From a virus, in IMG/VR virus record IMGVR_UViG_3300021963_000021, positions 62,001 to 126,000 of that record: 64,000 nt of DNA. The stretch is one strand, 5' to 3'. Below are positions 18,301 through 27,039 of this stretch, in pieces; position 1 is the stretch's first letter; each line of letters starts with the position of its first letter. The notes beneath the pieces are model-generated. The model did no database searches. It was not told where the DNA came from and saw only the letters and a program-made list of their open reading frames with translations. The position numbers and the translations under genes are program-made.

Positions 18301-21177
18301 TTCACCCGATAGGCTTTCGATAGTATTGCCGGATATTCTTAAATTACCAGTGTCGATACCTGTAGCCTGTATCGTTGTAGTGTTTACGCCATCTGTTAAA
18401 ACGATAGATCCAGTAACACTTAGATTACTGTTTGAAAATTCTACTTCACCGGTGTCTTGATTGATGTAAAAATATTCACCTACACGGAAATTACCACGAG
18501 CATCTACAGATGAGTAGTAAAGTTTTGCTCGATTAAGTTGTACAATTTCGTTAGCCTGTATAACTGACGAAGCATCATTGTCAGTGCGTTTACCTAAACC
18601 AATGTAGGCTAAATTCTGTCCGATAAGATACGCGATAACACCGTCACCATCGCCGTATGCGCCATAGTTACCATAGACACAAGCAGAACCGATGCTGCGC
18701 ACCTCGGCACCAAAGTCTGAATAATCAGCAAAATCTATGGCTGTAGCTGCTCCGCCCGATGTGGTCCTAATATCTTGTGTAGTTATTCCATCGTCTAAAA
18801 TAATAGTCGAATTGTTTGCGCCATTAAAATGTAACAACAATACAGTGTCAATGTCGCTGGTAAATGCTGATGTTGGAGGAACAAAGTTTGATGAGTACCT
18901 CGATAGGCCTTTAGATATCCTTACATCATCTAAGTAACCGTTTAAGAATTGAGTTGCACCAGTATAAGATGCTCCAATAGTTAACGGTGATTGAATGTAG
19001 TTAGTAGTATCGGTCCAAGTTGAACCAACTTGACTACCATTTACAAACATTTTAGTATTAGTACCTGATCGAGAAACAGCAATGTGATACCATTGACTAA
19101 TATTTGGTACTACTGCTGCAACGTTTATTGTTGCAACTCCTGCTACATAATAAACTAAATTAGTACCGTTAAAATATAACCAAGGAGCATCTGTTGGTGT
19201 TGTTGATCTAAAATCAAATATTGTTTGTACGCCAGTAGTATTGTTTCGATATACCCAAGTTTCTATTGTAAAGTCGCCTGTTCCAAACGCAAAATCTGGC
19301 TGGCTGGCATACACGATATAATCGCCAGTGCCATCTAATGCTAAACTAGCTGTACCAAATTTCTTTTGAGCTGTTGATAATTTTGCGTCACCTGACAGCG
19401 AAGCCGTTTTGCCGGCACGATCGCCCAGTGTTTCAAATCCTATTATTTTGCCATCGATTGTGAAATTATCACCACTGGCGCTGTCAATCACACCGGATGC
19501 TATAACTGTTGAGCCGTCAGTGTCGTAGTAAGTTAATGTATCACCGACATTAAATGCGCCGGTTCTTGAGCTGATCTTAAGTCTTGTTTTACCGTTGCCA
19601 GCAAACCCGTCATTGCTGCTGAATAGGTACATGCCTTTGTTGGCATAATATGTAAATGAGTTAAGCCACTCAATCCGTACGCCGTTGGTTGCTGTTAAAG
19701 CATCAACACCGGGAGTGATAAAAGTCACTGAGTGGAACAACATACTAGCTTCATTTGAGCTAGCAGTGGCATACGCACCGTCTACATAAGCACCTTTACC
19801 AGCGTCACCTTGATCAAATCCCAATGGATCTGTTGGTGAAGTTACACTGCCTCTGGTTATTACAGAGATATTTCTTACATATGGCGAGCGTGTAGTTACT
19901 TCAAAATCTGTAGTAAAACGGAAAGCATAACCGTTGTCAGGAAATACTCGTGTACCTCCATTACAGCTAAATGTTAGACTTTTAACAAATACTGTGTCGC
20001 CTAAACTAGCAGTACCACCAGTGTGTGTTAACACAAGCTCGCCATTAGCATAATTGTAAACAGCATTGGTTACAACATAATCAGTACCACTGATATTAAC
20101 AACACCACCACTTACATACGTATGAGCAAATGTTGTTGTGCCTACGTTAACTGTGGTAGATCCAGCAGAAGCTGCTGTTACTTCAAAAAAGTTTCCGCCG
20201 CTGAAAAAATCTTTAACTGTTAGATCTTCAACAGTAGTTTCACCGTTGAGTAAGAAAGCATCGTTGTATCGAGTAGCTGTTGTAGGACTTATAGATACTG
20301 ATCGTATACCTGTACCTCTAACAGTTACTCCAACCGGTACAGTTAATGGAAACGCTTCTTGATAGTCACCCGGATATATGTATACAGTATCGCCACTCAC
20401 TGCCTGTGAAAGAGCCTGTGTTATTGTTCTTACAGGATCAGATGGATGTGTACCAGTGTAGGTGTCATCTCCGTTCTCTGACACATAGATAATATTAACT
20501 GGGCGGAATGATAAATTGATGCCATCAATGATAACGTTGGCTGTGTAAACAGCGTCCGCATACAGATCTCTAACCCATGTATCTGCCCAACGTTTGCCGC
20601 CTAGCGCAGGATTGCTACCTAGCGTATATGTTTCATTGAAATTAGGTATAATGTCGCTGGCAATGTCTGCGTTGAATACAACATTATCAGTGTTAGCATC
20701 GCCTAGCTGGATGTCGCCATCAGCAGTAATGTTTCCAGTTACATGTAGATTACCGTCGATCAGCGCATCAGAATATATTTCTACTTGACCAGTACCGTTT
20801 GGTCTTAATTCTATGTTTGCGTTTGAGGAATTTGTCTGTATGACATTGTCAAATATATTGAAATCGCCCACCAAAAACTTTGGTGCTACAAATGCTGATT
20901 CAGTATTTGTTACAATGTTTATATCACCAGTTGAACTGGTAATAGTATTGTTTTCTATTGTGATGTTGCCAACGTCTAATCTGTTTTCTAGTTCTAGATT
21001 AGTTGTTCTTGTTGTGCCGTTGACATGTAGATCGTGCGTAGGAGAAGCTGTTTTTATCCCAACTCGGAGATTGTTAACATCAAGATAAAGTAGGTCGGTC
21101 TCAAAGGCCAGATCTACCCCGTTACGAAGCAGGTTTGCCTTTAAGAGCGGACCGCTAATACGACCAAGCTGGCTCAT
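15322..21177 (-). CDS. Giant fibre-like protein B1 (1951 aa): beta-helix, LamG-like insert, T/N/G-rich repeats
   Basis: It starts MSQLGRISGPLLKANLLRNG from an ATG with AAGGAGAG upstream. Residues ~230-420 are a DUF1565/pectin-lyase-like beta-helix (YVSENGDDTYTGTHPSDPV, TVYIYPGDYQE). Residues ~530-815 are an insertion containing a LamG/concanavalin-like jelly roll (SLALDGTGDYIVY, FTIETWVYRN, QWYHIAVSRSG, YLDDVRIS). An ARGNFRVGEYF module follows at ~890. Residues ~910-1690 hold eight repeats containing QNLTV-type strands, NGTGRVYVP turns and runs of TQTGN, typical of trimeric fibre shafts. The C-terminus has two 'TGMIRFNT' fibre modules and ends TEAEDIAIRNALIFG. It is a paralogue of B2 (21315-26156), with a structured 120-nt leader after its late box. 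Fibre shaft/receptor-binding protein inferred. Confidence 0.85.
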   Translation of the reverse strand: MSQLGRISGPLLKANLLRNGVDLAFETDLLYLDVNNLRVGIKTASPTHDLHVNGTTRTTNLELENRLDVGNITIENNTITSSTGDINIVTNTESAFVAPKFLVGDFNIFDNVIQTNSSNANIELRPNGTGQVEIYSDALIDGNLHVTGNITADGDIQLGDANTDNVVFNADIASDIIPNFNETYTLGSNPALGGKRWADTWVRDLYADAVYTANVIIDGINLSFRPVNIIYVSENGDDTYTGTHPSDPVRTITQALSQAVSGDTVYIYPGDYQEAFPLTVPVGVTVRGTGIRSVSISPTTATRYNDAFLLNGETTVEDLTVKDFFSGGNFFEVTAASAGSTTVNVGTTTFAHTYVSGGVVNISGTDYVVTNAVYNYANGELVLTHTGGTASLGDTVFVKSLTFSCNGGTRVFPDNGYAFRFTTDFEVTTRSPYVRNISVITRGSVTSPTDPLGFDQGDAGKGAYVDGAYATASSNEASMLFHSVTFITPGVDALTATNGVRIEWLNSFTYYANKGMYLFSSNDGFAGNGKTRLKISSRTGAFNVGDTLTYYDTDGSTVIASGVIDSASGDNFTIDGKIIGFETLGDRAGKTASLSGDAKLSTAQKKFGTASLALDGTGDYIVYASQPDFAFGTGDFTIETWVYRNNTTGVQTIFDFRSTTPTDAPWLYFNGTNLVYYVAGVATINVAAVVPNISQWYHIAVSRSGTNTKMFVNGSQVGSTWTDTTNYIQSPLTIGASYTGATQFLNGYLDDVRISKGLSRYSSNFVPPTSAFTSDIDTVLLLHFNGANNSTIILDDGITTQDIRTTSGGAATAIDFADYSDFGAEVRSIGSACVYGNYGAYGDGDGVIAYLIGQNLAYIGLGKRTDNDASSVIQANEIVQLNRAKLYYSSVDARGNFRVGEYFYINQDTGEVEFSNSNLSVTGSIVLTDGVNTTTIQATGIDTGNLRISGNTIESLSGEVNITAFNNQINLQSDTFITGNLDVTGNVTIGGNITIGDQTTDTVTISARVDSDIVPKITDTYNLGSNSLRWKELFTTKVTLDNIVIDDNRISTTVSNSDLELAANGTGRVYVPEDNVLLDQNLTVLGATNLKGTTITGNVTQTGDLTQTGNTTQTGNYTLNGLLTVNSLLLEGIAVQDNNIRTTNSNSDLQLQASGTGNIVIPTNDVVMSQDLTVLGVTTLNQLQLTGSITAPEFGTGDIVVSGNLIKTTLSNSDLELSANGTGVVNIPSNNLQVANNLTVLGTTTLDDTQIDGTLTHTGTLNQTGDTNQTGNYTLTGSIDISEVAQFKDVRINDNTVSTTLGTDLVLDASGSGKISIPNNNVQIDQNLTVLGDLTAYNINTIGTMTAPVLSNGDIELAGNLIRTTLSNSNLELRANGTGKVLVPTNNVQIDNDLTVNGTTNLNNATVTGTITQVGNFNQTGTFTQTGNVTLNGNLSVTGETQFYDINIDNNVITTTIGNNDLILEAAGTGRIYVPNDNVVVEQNLTVTGNITASTLTVNQTLNTDAFSDGDIVIEGNLIQTTLSNSNLELRAHGAGKVLIPSNNVTLGQNLTVTNSTTLAATNLVGTLTQTGNTTQTGTVNQTGAYNLTGILTVNGAAQFSDIRIDGNVITTTVGNNDLTLQATGSGRVYVPNNDLEVTNDLYVTGNTTTSNLTASAEVTAPTIRTSAIRINGNLIETTVSNANLELRANGTGAIEIEQIYVNQNTISTQNNDDIVIQPNGTGIVSINSTQSLRIPVGTNVQRPTGQAGMIRFNTDIVGYEGFDGTNWRRLDGVWDIDQNTYITAELTPGANDNTIRFYNNGALTGSLTASRLDIAEVQVDDINISGNTISTTTPDTNLVFSPNGTGSTVIGNFAFKQNTITNIVNDSITYFNQTGSGYFKISGTTGFVIPTGLDTQRGAFLETGMIRFNTTDNRVEIYDGTQWISAAGSGGGVTITEAEDIAIRNALIFG

Positions 21178-21193
21178 TCGCTCTCCTTATACC

Positions 21194-21287
21194 CCGTGTT
21201 TCACGGTTAACCACTTTCTCAGCCGCTTTTACGGCTCTTTGCGGGTTTACCACAGTTTAACCATACAGAGAATTGGTCGTTCTCTGT
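21194..21287 (-). promoter_or_regulatory. Structured 5' leader of giant fibre B1 (three hairpins)
   Basis: Between the late box at 21297-21304 and the B1 start at 21177 lie three perfect inverted repeats: CCGTG/CACGG (21194-21206, 3-nt loop, just upstream of the ribosome-binding site), AGCCG/CGGCT (21221-21236) and ACAGAGAA/TTCTCTGT (21265-21287, 7-nt loop). No T run follows any of them on the minus strand, so they are not classic terminators. They would form in the 5' untranslated RNA and could affect stability or translation (inference). Confidence 0.5.
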
Positions 21288-21296
21288 AATCATTAG

Positions 21297-21304
21297 TATT
21301 TATC
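21297..21304 (-). promoter_or_regulatory. T4-type late promoter box (GATAAATA)
   Basis: The minus strand reads GATAAATA, about 120 nt upstream of the B1 fibre ATG, which gives an unusually long leader for this genome. It lies just before the B2 stop codon region at 21315. Confidence 0.6.
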
Positions 21305-21314
21305 GTTTGGGCTT

Positions 21315-24300
21315 TTATCCGAGCAGTATGCTAAACAGCTGACCTAGGTCATCTATTTCTGCTTCTGTGGCTGTGACAGACTGTCCAGCTAAAGATGTGT
21401 ATTCTATTCCATTAAAAATTTCAGGAACAGAAAGTTGAGTGTTGTATCTAAGATCACCGGTTTCTGGATTCAAAGGTCTTGACGCAGTATTACCGCTAGG
21501 GATTACTAGTGCTGTAGTTGAATTAAATTTAACATAACCAAAGCCTGTGCTGTCAAAACTCATAGGCAAACTGTTGCTTAGATTTATAAACGCATTGTCT
21601 ACAACTGTGGTTTGATCTAAAACAGGAATACCTGCGCCGTTTGGTGTAATATTGATATTTCCGTTTGACTGTGTGGTAAACTGATTGTTGTTTAAATCTA
21701 TATTATTGCCCAAACGTAATCCGTTAGCTCTTAACCCTGCGGAAGTTATTTCCATTGCGGCTGTTCCGCCCGCAACAAAGTTTAATATGTTTGAGCTGTT
21801 AGTAGCAGTTACTGAGGTGAGTTTGTTGGCTGAATAAACTCCATTGAAAGGTTTAGTTGCGGCTGCTGACCAGCCTTCTACCCTAGCTGTAGTAGAATTG
21901 TATCTAAGGTCACCATTTAATCCAACAATGCGCTGTGCTGTAGTGCCGTTGGGCAATTTTACAGCATTTGTTTTATCGACGATTAAATTTTTTCCACTAG
22001 CAGGAGTTATCGTGATATTAGCATTAGTAGTGTTTGCTATAATACTATTATTTCTAAACAGTATTTCTTCAGCTAGTACACCGCCTGTACCATCACCTTT
22101 TAGATTTAGATTACTGTTTGATAGCGTAGTAGAGATAAAATTATCCCGAACTCTGATATCTCCGTCAAAGAAAACATCTGCTGTCAGCGTGTTATTAACA
22201 GTCAATCGACCAGTGACTATATCTCCGTAGACATTTAAATTCTGTAGAATATCTGCTCTATCATTGAACTTAACTCGGCCAGTGCCTGCTGCTCTAAGCT
22301 CAACATCGCTGCTTGATAATGTAGTAAAAATTCTATTGTCAGTGAAATTGTAGTTTTCAAATCTAGCTTCAGAGCTGGCAGTAAGTGTTCCAGTTAGATC
22401 ATAGGAACCTGTGGCCGTGTAGTTGCCAGTTCTGTTTATAGTACCTGTAACAGACAACAATCCGTTAACTGCTGTTGCTTTAAGAGCAGTAGTTCCTTGT
22501 ACTGTTAGATCATATGTTTCAAAATTATTAACAGGTACAGAAATAATTCCGGCACCGTTGGCTCTAAGTTCTAGATCAGCATTTGAAATAGTTGTTGTGA
22601 TAAAATTATCGTCAACTAAAACAGTGCCTGTGCTGATAGCATTGAAATTAACTCTGCCGACTGTGATATCCTGTGTAGTTAATGTACCAGTTACTGATAA
22701 ATTTTGACCAAACACCACAGGGTTAGTGGCCATTACTATGTTGCCGCTGCCAGCAGCACGTAGTTCTAGATCGCTGTTGCTGTCAACTGTGGTTATCCTA
22801 TTGGCCCGTAATCTAACGTTGGCTAGATCCACTGGCTGAGTGATACCATTACTCTGTGTTAATGTTCCTGTGAGATCAAAATCTCCAGTTTGTGTTCTAT
22901 TACCAGTTTGTGTTATCAACGCATTGGCTAGATTTTGTACAGTTACATCGCCATTTATATTTGTATTAAGAAGGTCAGTGGTATCGTTTACAGTTAAATT
23001 ATTAGAAATTGTTACGCTGTCAGCGATTAATATTTTACCAGTGCCATGCGCAGCAAGTTCTAGGTCAGCATTTGAAGTAGTAGTGTAAATGCTGTTGTCG
23101 TCTACTAATATTTCACCGTTAGTTAGGCGGTCCATTGATAAACGATTAACAATGGTTATGTCATCTACAGTCAGCGTGTTAGCGACTGTTAGATTTTTTG
23201 TTATTTGAACATTGTCGATCATCTCAACAATGTTGCCTGTGCCAGCAACTAGTTCTAAATCTGCGTTTGATGTAGTTGTACGTACAACGTTATCTGTAAT
23301 ATTGATTTCTGTAAATTGAGCAACTTCTGTAACTGTTAGATCCCCAACAAGATTTAGATTACCAGTCTGGAATGTGTTGCCAGTGCGTGTTGTTAACCCG
23401 TTATCTGTTATTGTTCCGTTGACTACCGTTGACTCGAGATCAGTGAATCCATCTACATTTAGATCTTGTCCAGATTGTAGAGAATCCTGTACTACTATCT
23501 TACCTGTGGCCGCAGCCGCAAGATCTAAATCACTGTTAGATAAAGTAGTCTTAACCTGATTACCTTGGATCTGTATATTGCCATCATATAAAGAATCTGC
23601 GCTGACTTGATTATCTACTGTTAGTGTTGGCGTTGAAAACTGGCCACCAATGAACAGATCGTTTGTGATAACAACATTGTTAGTTGGTACTGCTACTAGG
23701 CCTGCGCCCGCAGCGATAAAGTTTAAATCACTGTTAGAAGTAGTAGTCGAAAGTGTGTTACCAACTATAGATATATCGCCTAGATTTATACTTAGGTTGT
23801 TGAGATAAAAATCTCCGTTAAGATCAACATCGCCGGTCTGTGTTTTATTTCCAGTCTGTGTGATATTTCCAGTAATTGATAAGGCACCAACATTGTTAAC
23901 TGACGTTACGTTGCTAGATCCATTAACTGTTAGATTGTTATCAATTGCCAATGGACTTATAGCATGTACAGTGCCTGCTCCGGCTGAAGTTAACTCTATA
24001 TCAGAATTTGATACGGTTGTAGTGATTCTATTTCCGCTGACCTTGACATTATCTAATGTAAGATCAACCGCTGATAGATTCAACCATTTTAATAAGTTTG
24101 ATCCAAGACTGCTAGTGTCAGTTACTTTAGGAAGTAGGTCGCTGCTGATCTCGGCATCAAACTGAACTTGATCTATGGTTTGATTTCCAACTGCTAGTGT
24201 TCCTTCGATATTAAAATCACCAGTCATTGATAGATTAGCATTAACTGTTATGTCTTGATCTAGATTTAAAATATTATTAATAGCATTGATGTTTACACTA

Positions 24301-26156
24301 CCGCTGATACTTGATATGGTATTATCTTTGAATTTAATATTGTTAGCATCGACTTCTGTAGGTAATATTTTAATAATGTTAGTACCGTCAGAAATTATTA
24401 TTTGATTAATGCCACCAACGTTTTGACCAATACCGTTCAATGTAACAAAACCTGTGGCTTGATCGACAAAGAATGCTTCTCCTACACGGAAGTTACCCTG
24501 TGCGTCATCGCTTTGATAATATATTTTTGCGGAGTTTAAAGGAACAACTTCATTATCTTGTATAGTTAATGTGGGATCGTTGGTTTTGATTAATCCCGAT
24601 CCTATGTAACCAAAGTTGTGCTGTATCAAATACATGATAACAGCATCACCGTTGCCTTCTGCGCCTACATCTCCGTACACAGAAGCAGATCCGATACTTC
24701 TTAGTTCAGCACCAAATTTTACACCTTGGCTGGCAAACCCTAATGTTCCATTGGTAGCATATAGACCTTTGCTGGCAAAATATGTAAATGAGTTTAACCA
24801 TTCAACTCGAACACCATTGGTCATGAACAATGCTATCGAACCTGGTACTATAAAAGTCACAGAGTGGAACAGCATTGTCGCTTGATTAGATGTTGACAGG
24901 ACAACAGCCCCATCTACTAAGGCGCCGCGGCCCGCTTCTATCAAAGGAAGATTAGGTTCTGTTATTACTGTGATATTTTGCACATATGGCGATCTTGAAA
25001 CTACATTAAACCCGGGAGCAAATCTAAAAGCATATCCTGTGCCTGTGCCGCTGTTGTAATAAAATCCAGAGACTGTTAAATCTGTAACTGTAGTTTCACC
25101 ATTGAGCAAGAAAGCATCTTTGTCATTAGTTGCGGGCGTTGGGGTTATTTTTACAGCTCGTAAGCCTGTGCCTTTTACGGTTACACCCTGTGGCACAGTC
25201 ATTGGGAATATTTCTTGATACTCGCCTGGTAAAATATAAACAGTATCGCCGCTGACACACTGTGACAGCGCATATTTTACAGAAGCAAATGGTCCACTAG
25301 GATGATCACCAACGTTGCTATTGTCTCCATTTTCAGCAACATAATATGTGTTACCTGGACGTGTGGCAATATTTGTAATACCGGGAAACGATAACGTAGG
25401 TGATGTTAGATAAAGACTGTTAACAAATTTAGTATGTAACTCTTTCCATTTTTTAGCCTGCGATTCGCTGGAGCCGCCGTCTACAAGTCCAGTGAATGTT
25501 ATAGTAGATGCGCTGCCGGCATCTACGAAAGTCACAGGTGGAGAGTTGGCATATTCTCCATCTAATACCAGTGTATTGAAATTTGAACCAAGATTGTATG
25601 CGTCAGAAACATCTGGGATCAGGTCACTGTTGACATCAACATTAAATGACACAGAATCAGTATTTTGATTTCCAAATGTTATAGTTCCGTCAAAGGTTAC
25701 ATCGCCAGTTGAATGTAAATTTCCTCTAACATCAAAATTAGAAACAGTTGTAACTATTCCTGTACCATGAGGTCTAAGTTCTATACTAGCGTTTGAAACT
25801 ACTGTGGATATAGAATTATCGTTGAACTGTAAACCGCTGGTTGTTTTTAAAGTGTCTGTGTTAATAACACTATTTGTAAAAACATCGCTGGGTAGATATG
25901 TAAACGTGTTAGCTACACCATCTATAACCCAATCATCTATTTGGAAGTAATTGTCAACTATGAGGTTTATAGTCCTCATAGAATTATTAACCGTGAGCTC
26001 ACGTGTTACAGCATCGGTATTGACACCGAGTTTTCCTGTAATTACATCAAGATAAAGATTATTATCGCCTAGCTCGTTTTCAAAAACAAGATCAACCCCG
26101 TCTCTGACGAGATTGTCTTTGAGCATTGGCCCGGATATTCTACCTAGTTCTGACAA
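21315..26156 (-). CDS. Giant fibre-like protein B2 (1613 aa): beta-helix and T/N/G-rich repeats, TTG start
   Basis: Paralogue of B1, starting MSELGRISGPMLKDNLVRDG. The first codon is TTG (minus strand, 26154-26156) with AAGGAG 7 nt upstream, and no nearer ATG preserves the shared N-terminus. Residues ~260-470 form the beta-helix (YVAENGDNSNVGDHPSGPF, TVYILPGEYQE). AQGNFRVGEAFFVDQATG follows at ~555. Residues ~590-1380 hold eight repeats with NLTV-type strands and TQTG runs. The C-terminus has a RPLNPETGDLRYNT module and ends TEAEIDDLGQLFSILLG, like B1. It lacks the ~300-residue LamG-containing insertion of B1. Likely a trimeric fibre component. Confidence 0.85.
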   Translation of the reverse strand: MSELGRISGPMLKDNLVRDGVDLVFENELGDNNLYLDVITGKLGVNTDAVTRELTVNNSMRTINLIVDNYFQIDDWVIDGVANTFTYLPSDVFTNSVINTDTLKTTSGLQFNDNSISTVVSNASIELRPHGTGIVTTVSNFDVRGNLHSTGDVTFDGTITFGNQNTDSVSFNVDVNSDLIPDVSDAYNLGSNFNTLVLDGEYANSPPVTFVDAGSASTITFTGLVDGGSSESQAKKWKELHTKFVNSLYLTSPTLSFPGITNIATRPGNTYYVAENGDNSNVGDHPSGPFASVKYALSQCVSGDTVYILPGEYQEIFPMTVPQGVTVKGTGLRAVKITPTPATNDKDAFLLNGETTVTDLTVSGFYYNSGTGTGYAFRFAPGFNVVSRSPYVQNITVITEPNLPLIEAGRGALVDGAVVLSTSNQATMLFHSVTFIVPGSIALFMTNGVRVEWLNSFTYFASKGLYATNGTLGFASQGVKFGAELRSIGSASVYGDVGAEGNGDAVIMYLIQHNFGYIGSGLIKTNDPTLTIQDNEVVPLNSAKIYYQSDDAQGNFRVGEAFFVDQATGFVTLNGIGQNVGGINQIIISDGTNIIKILPTEVDANNIKFKDNTISSISGSVNINAINNILNLDQDITVNANLSMTGDFNIEGTLAVGNQTIDQVQFDAEISSDLLPKVTDTSSLGSNLLKWLNLSAVDLTLDNVKVSGNRITTTVSNSDIELTSAGAGTVHAISPLAIDNNLTVNGSSNVTSVNNVGALSITGNITQTGNKTQTGDVDLNGDFYLNNLSINLGDISIVGNTLSTTTSNSDLNFIAAGAGLVAVPTNNVVITNDLFIGGQFSTPTLTVDNQVSADSLYDGNIQIQGNQVKTTLSNSDLDLAAAATGKIVVQDSLQSGQDLNVDGFTDLESTVVNGTITDNGLTTRTGNTFQTGNLNLVGDLTVTEVAQFTEINITDNVVRTTTSNADLELVAGTGNIVEMIDNVQITKNLTVANTLTVDDITIVNRLSMDRLTNGEILVDDNSIYTTTSNADLELAAHGTGKILIADSVTISNNLTVNDTTDLLNTNINGDVTVQNLANALITQTGNRTQTGDFDLTGTLTQSNGITQPVDLANVRLRANRITTVDSNSDLELRAAGSGNIVMATNPVVFGQNLSVTGTLTTQDITVGRVNFNAISTGTVLVDDNFITTTISNADLELRANGAGIISVPVNNFETYDLTVQGTTALKATAVNGLLSVTGTINRTGNYTATGSYDLTGTLTASSEARFENYNFTDNRIFTTLSSSDVELRAAGTGRVKFNDRADILQNLNVYGDIVTGRLTVNNTLTADVFFDGDIRVRDNFISTTLSNSNLNLKGDGTGGVLAEEILFRNNSIIANTTNANITITPASGKNLIVDKTNAVKLPNGTTAQRIVGLNGDLRYNSTTARVEGWSAAATKPFNGVYSANKLTSVTATNSSNILNFVAGGTAAMEITSAGLRANGLRLGNNIDLNNNQFTTQSNGNINITPNGAGIPVLDQTTVVDNAFINLSNSLPMSFDSTGFGYVKFNSTTALVIPSGNTASRPLNPETGDLRYNTQLSVPEIFNGIEYTSLAGQSVTATEAEIDDLGQLFSILLG

Positions 26157-26174
26157 GATGCGCTCCTTACAACG

Positions 26175-26182
26175 TATTTATT
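26175..26182 (-). promoter_or_regulatory. T4-type late promoter box inside an inverted repeat
   Basis: The minus strand reads AATAAATA, 18 nt upstream of the TTG start of B2. The box is flanked by a perfect 7-bp inverted repeat, CTTACAA/TTGTAAG (26166-26187). Confidence 0.6.
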
Positions 26183-26196
26183 GTAAGGGCTGATGC

Positions 26197-27039
26197 TTAT
26201 TGATCGTAGCCCGTGTATACGGTTACTGGTTTTGTGTTTGGAACAGCTGAAAGGAATTTCAAATGCCATCCTGGTTTAGCGATCTTAACAGTGTAAGATC
26301 CGCCTGTTGCTCCTGGTACTGTTACAGTATAAGATTCTGAACCATCATACCCAGAACCCGGAGTGTTTATAGAAATGTAAGTCACTACGCCGCCACCATC
26401 TACTGTAGCTGTGCCTGTAGCTGCTACACCTCCCGAAGGAGTGGTAAATGTTACAGCAACGGGTGTCGATGGAGTTAGCCCTGTACCACCCGAATTAACC
26501 TGTACACCAACTACTATACCGGCCGATTCTATTAGATCAAAGTTAGTTCCGGAAATTTGTACTACATTTTCTACTAGAACCATCATGTTATCTACATAGT
26601 CTAAAGGATTTAGCCCTTGTGCTAGCCCAGGAACATAAGTTAATGGTTCACCGCTGATTGGAAAATATTTGCTGATGTCTTGATTAGTTTGTGTAATAGC
26701 ATCCCAGTTGCCAACACCAAGGTCGTCCTTAATGACTTTCGCAGGACCTTGTAATCTTATTGGAAACCATTGTCCTTCAAAGAATGCTTCTAGACCAACA
26801 GCACGATTTGGCCAGTACACTGGAGTATCGGCAAACTCGTGATCAGCAGTATCGTTGGTAGTAAAACGCAACATCCCAGTCTCTTCGCTGCCTGTAAATG
26901 GTCTATTATCTATATCCCCTTTAGGCAAACGCACACTGTCCTGCGATGAAAATATCGCACGACCTGTTGGATATTTGACAATAAATTTAGAATCAGTGAT
27001 GCTAAACTTACTAAGATTTTGTGTTTTAAGAAATTTCAT
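26197..27039 (-). CDS. Fibre-like/virion protein (280 aa)
   Basis: The start is the ATG at 27039 (MKFLKTQNLSKFSITDSKFI), which overlaps the stop of the preceding 120-aa gene as ATGA; an upstream in-frame start would run into that gene. Residues ~20-75 carry a fibre module, RAIFSSQDSVRLPKGDIDNR and TGMLRFTTND, like the 'TGMIRFNT' modules of B1 and B2. Residues ~175-260 are glycine/threonine-rich with a NTPGSGYDG repeat resembling the LWEPGSGY segments of the giant fibres. It may be a short fibre or a connector for the giant fibres. No catalytic motif is seen. Confidence 0.75.
   Translation of the reverse strand: MKFLKTQNLSKFSITDSKFIVKYPTGRAIFSSQDSVRLPKGDIDNRPFTGSEETGMLRFTTNDTADHEFADTPVYWPNRAVGLEAFFEGQWFPIRLQGPAKVIKDDLGVGNWDAITQTNQDISKYFPISGEPLTYVPGLAQGLNPLDYVDNMMVLVENVVQISGTNFDLIESAGIVVGVQVNSGGTGLTPSTPVAVTFTTPSGGVAATGTATVDGGGVVTYISINTPGSGYDGSESYTVTVPGATGGSYTVKIAKPGWHLKFLSAVPNTKPVTVYTGYDQ

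Noticed and set aside
15322-26156. Tandem repeats in giant fibres as CRISPR or transposon repeats
   Set aside because: The repeats stay in frame, encode beta-strand units and have no CRISPR-like exact repeats or terminal inverted repeats.
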